Source: Thioalkalivibrio sp. (GTDB lineage: Bacteria > Pseudomonadota > Gammaproteobacteria > Ectothiorhodospirales > Ectothiorhodospiraceae). From it: 6,542 nt of DNA. Positions 6,076-6,542 of this stretch are shown in pieces. Under the pieces are notes generated by a model. It was not told the origin of the DNA and made no database searches. It saw only the letters and a program-made list of their open reading frames with translations. Location of the stretch: the NCBI GenBank assembly GCA_003550945.1, contig PULL01000277.1, forward strand, positions 1 to 6,542. The letters run 5' to 3'. Each line of letters opens with the position of its first letter. The stretch's first letter is position 1. The position numbers were made by a program, and so were the translations under genes.

Positions 6076-6088
6076 CCTGACGATCAGG
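6076..6088. other. Small hairpin after the helicase gene
   Basis: CCTGA/TCAGG pairs around a CGA loop, starting 28 nt past the helicase stop. No T tract follows on either strand. It may contribute to a 3' end together with the larger hairpin next to it. Confidence 0.3.
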
Positions 6089-6090
6089 AA

Positions 6091-6119
6091 CTCCCTCCCC
6101 CGCTCGCGGGGCGAGGGGG
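6091..6119. repeat. GC-rich palindromic (REP-like) hairpin between convergent genes
   Basis: A stem of about 12 bp (CTCCCTC plus CCCCG against CGGGG plus GAGGGGG, one bulged C at 6112, one T-G wobble, CTCG loop) sits in the convergent spacer. It is followed by CCCCAACCCTCACCCCC (6137-6153). This combination resembles the dispersed intergenic palindromes common in high-GC proteobacteria, which often act as mRNA 3'-end stabilisers or bidirectional terminators. Its copy number cannot be judged from this window. Confidence 0.5.
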
Positions 6120-6188
6120 CGTAACGCCGGTCCTGGCCCCAACCCTCACCCCCCAAGACCCGGGGCATCCGGCCCTCCTCCGCCCGCT

Positions 6189-6215
6189 GTTCCCGCCCGT
6201 AACGGTTTCGGGAAC
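6189..6215. terminator. Inverted repeat downstream of the PCuAC gene (possible 3' hairpin)
   Basis: GTTCCCG (6189-6195) and CGGGAAC (6209-6215) are perfect 7-bp arms around a 13-nt loop, beginning 17 nt past the stop of the minus-strand gene. No T tract follows, so termination would need Rho or the hairpin may only protect the 3' end. Confidence 0.35.
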
Positions 6216-6232
6216 GTCCCTGGCTTTGCGTT

Positions 6233-6542
6233 TCAATGATGCCGGTGACCATGATGGTGCATCGGCATCTCCTCTCCGGGATGTCGAACCCTGGCGTGGA
6301 TCTCCACCCGGGAATCATCATCGAAGACCAGCGTGATCGGCACCTTCTGCCCCTGCTGCAGCGGCGCCGGCAACCCGATCAGCATCACATGCAGACCACC
6401 GGGTTTCAGTTCGATACGCGCACCGGCCGGCAGATCGATCCGCTCCACCTCACGCATCCGCATCATGCCGTCGATCATGAGGTGGTCGTGCAGTTCGACG
6501 ACACGCGATGCCTCGCTCTCCGCACGCACCAGAGCCAGATCC
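6233..6542 (-). CDS. PCuAC-family periplasmic copper chaperone, 5' end cut off by window
   Basis: Only the C-terminal 102 or so codons are present; the frame stays open to the window edge with DLALVRAES upstream. The nearest possible start, a GTG at 6529, is almost certainly an internal Val, because family homology begins earlier and the expected signal peptide is missing. PCuAC proteins bind Cu(I) in the periplasm and deliver it to the CuA site of cytochrome oxidase. The classical H-x10-M-x21-H-x-M copper motif is exact: counting from that Val as 1, H14, M25, H47 and M49, with the surrounding ELHDH, MMRMR and ELKPGGLHVMLIGL blocks. The protein ends in an unusual Met/His cluster (PMHHHGHRHH), probably an added metal-binding tail. 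It converges with the helicase gene across a 185-nt spacer. Assignment is firm; any oxidase or Sco partner genes would lie to the right. Confidence 0.93.
   Translation of the reverse strand, partial: DLALVRAESEASRVVELHDHLMIDGMMRMREVERIDLPAGARIELKPGGLHVMLIGLPAPLQQGQKVPITLVFDDDSRVEIHARVRHPGEEMPMHHHGHRHH

Noticed and set aside
6067..6321. 84-codon minus-strand frame in the convergent spacer
   Set aside because: It reads through the REP-like palindrome (PSPRERGRE-type translation) and overlaps the PCuAC gene in another frame; typical spurious frame made by such repeats.

Overview
The window is roughly two-thirds G+C by eye, densely coded, and has no mobile-element, CRISPR or tRNA/rRNA signature. 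The protein families (LemA, M48 peptidase, RtcA, an RNase Z-type hydrolase, RhlE-type helicase, PCuAC copper chaperone) and the high GC suggest a chromosomal region of a high-GC proteobacterium, probably a gammaproteobacterium. That placement is an inference, since no marker gene is present.

Layout. Positions 1-4441 hold four minus-strand genes read from right to left: rtcA (4441-3395), an RNase Z-like metallo-beta-lactamase-fold hydrolase (3386-2367), lemA (2198-1611) and an integral-membrane M48 zinc metallopeptidase (1581 to beyond position 1, so its C-terminus is cut off). rtcA and the hydrolase are 8 nt apart and almost certainly co-transcribed. lemA and the peptidase are 29 nt apart. 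A 168-nt gap with a possible promoter separates the two pairs. Positions 4442-4706 are a divergent intergenic region. To its right, on the plus strand, lies a DEAD-box RNA helicase of the RhlE type (4707-6047). A 185-nt convergent spacer with three hairpins follows, then the 3' end of a minus-strand PCuAC-type periplasmic copper-binding protein whose N-terminus lies beyond position 6542.

Functional reading. Two themes can be seen. The first is RNA end metabolism: an RNA 3'-phosphate cyclase coupled to an RNase Z-type nuclease, with an RNA helicase transcribed divergently from the same spacer. No rtcB ligase or rtcR activator is visible, and the RNase Z-like protein has altered HEAT and HST signature motifs, so this looks like an alternative RNA-processing cassette rather than the standard rtcBA repair operon. 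The second is envelope protein maintenance: LemA with an M48 peptidase, a widespread pairing.

The most interesting items are the rtcA/RNase Z-like cassette, the altered motifs of its hydrolase, and a near-perfect direct repeat (start-to-start 40 bp) in the rtcA/rhlE divergent spacer.
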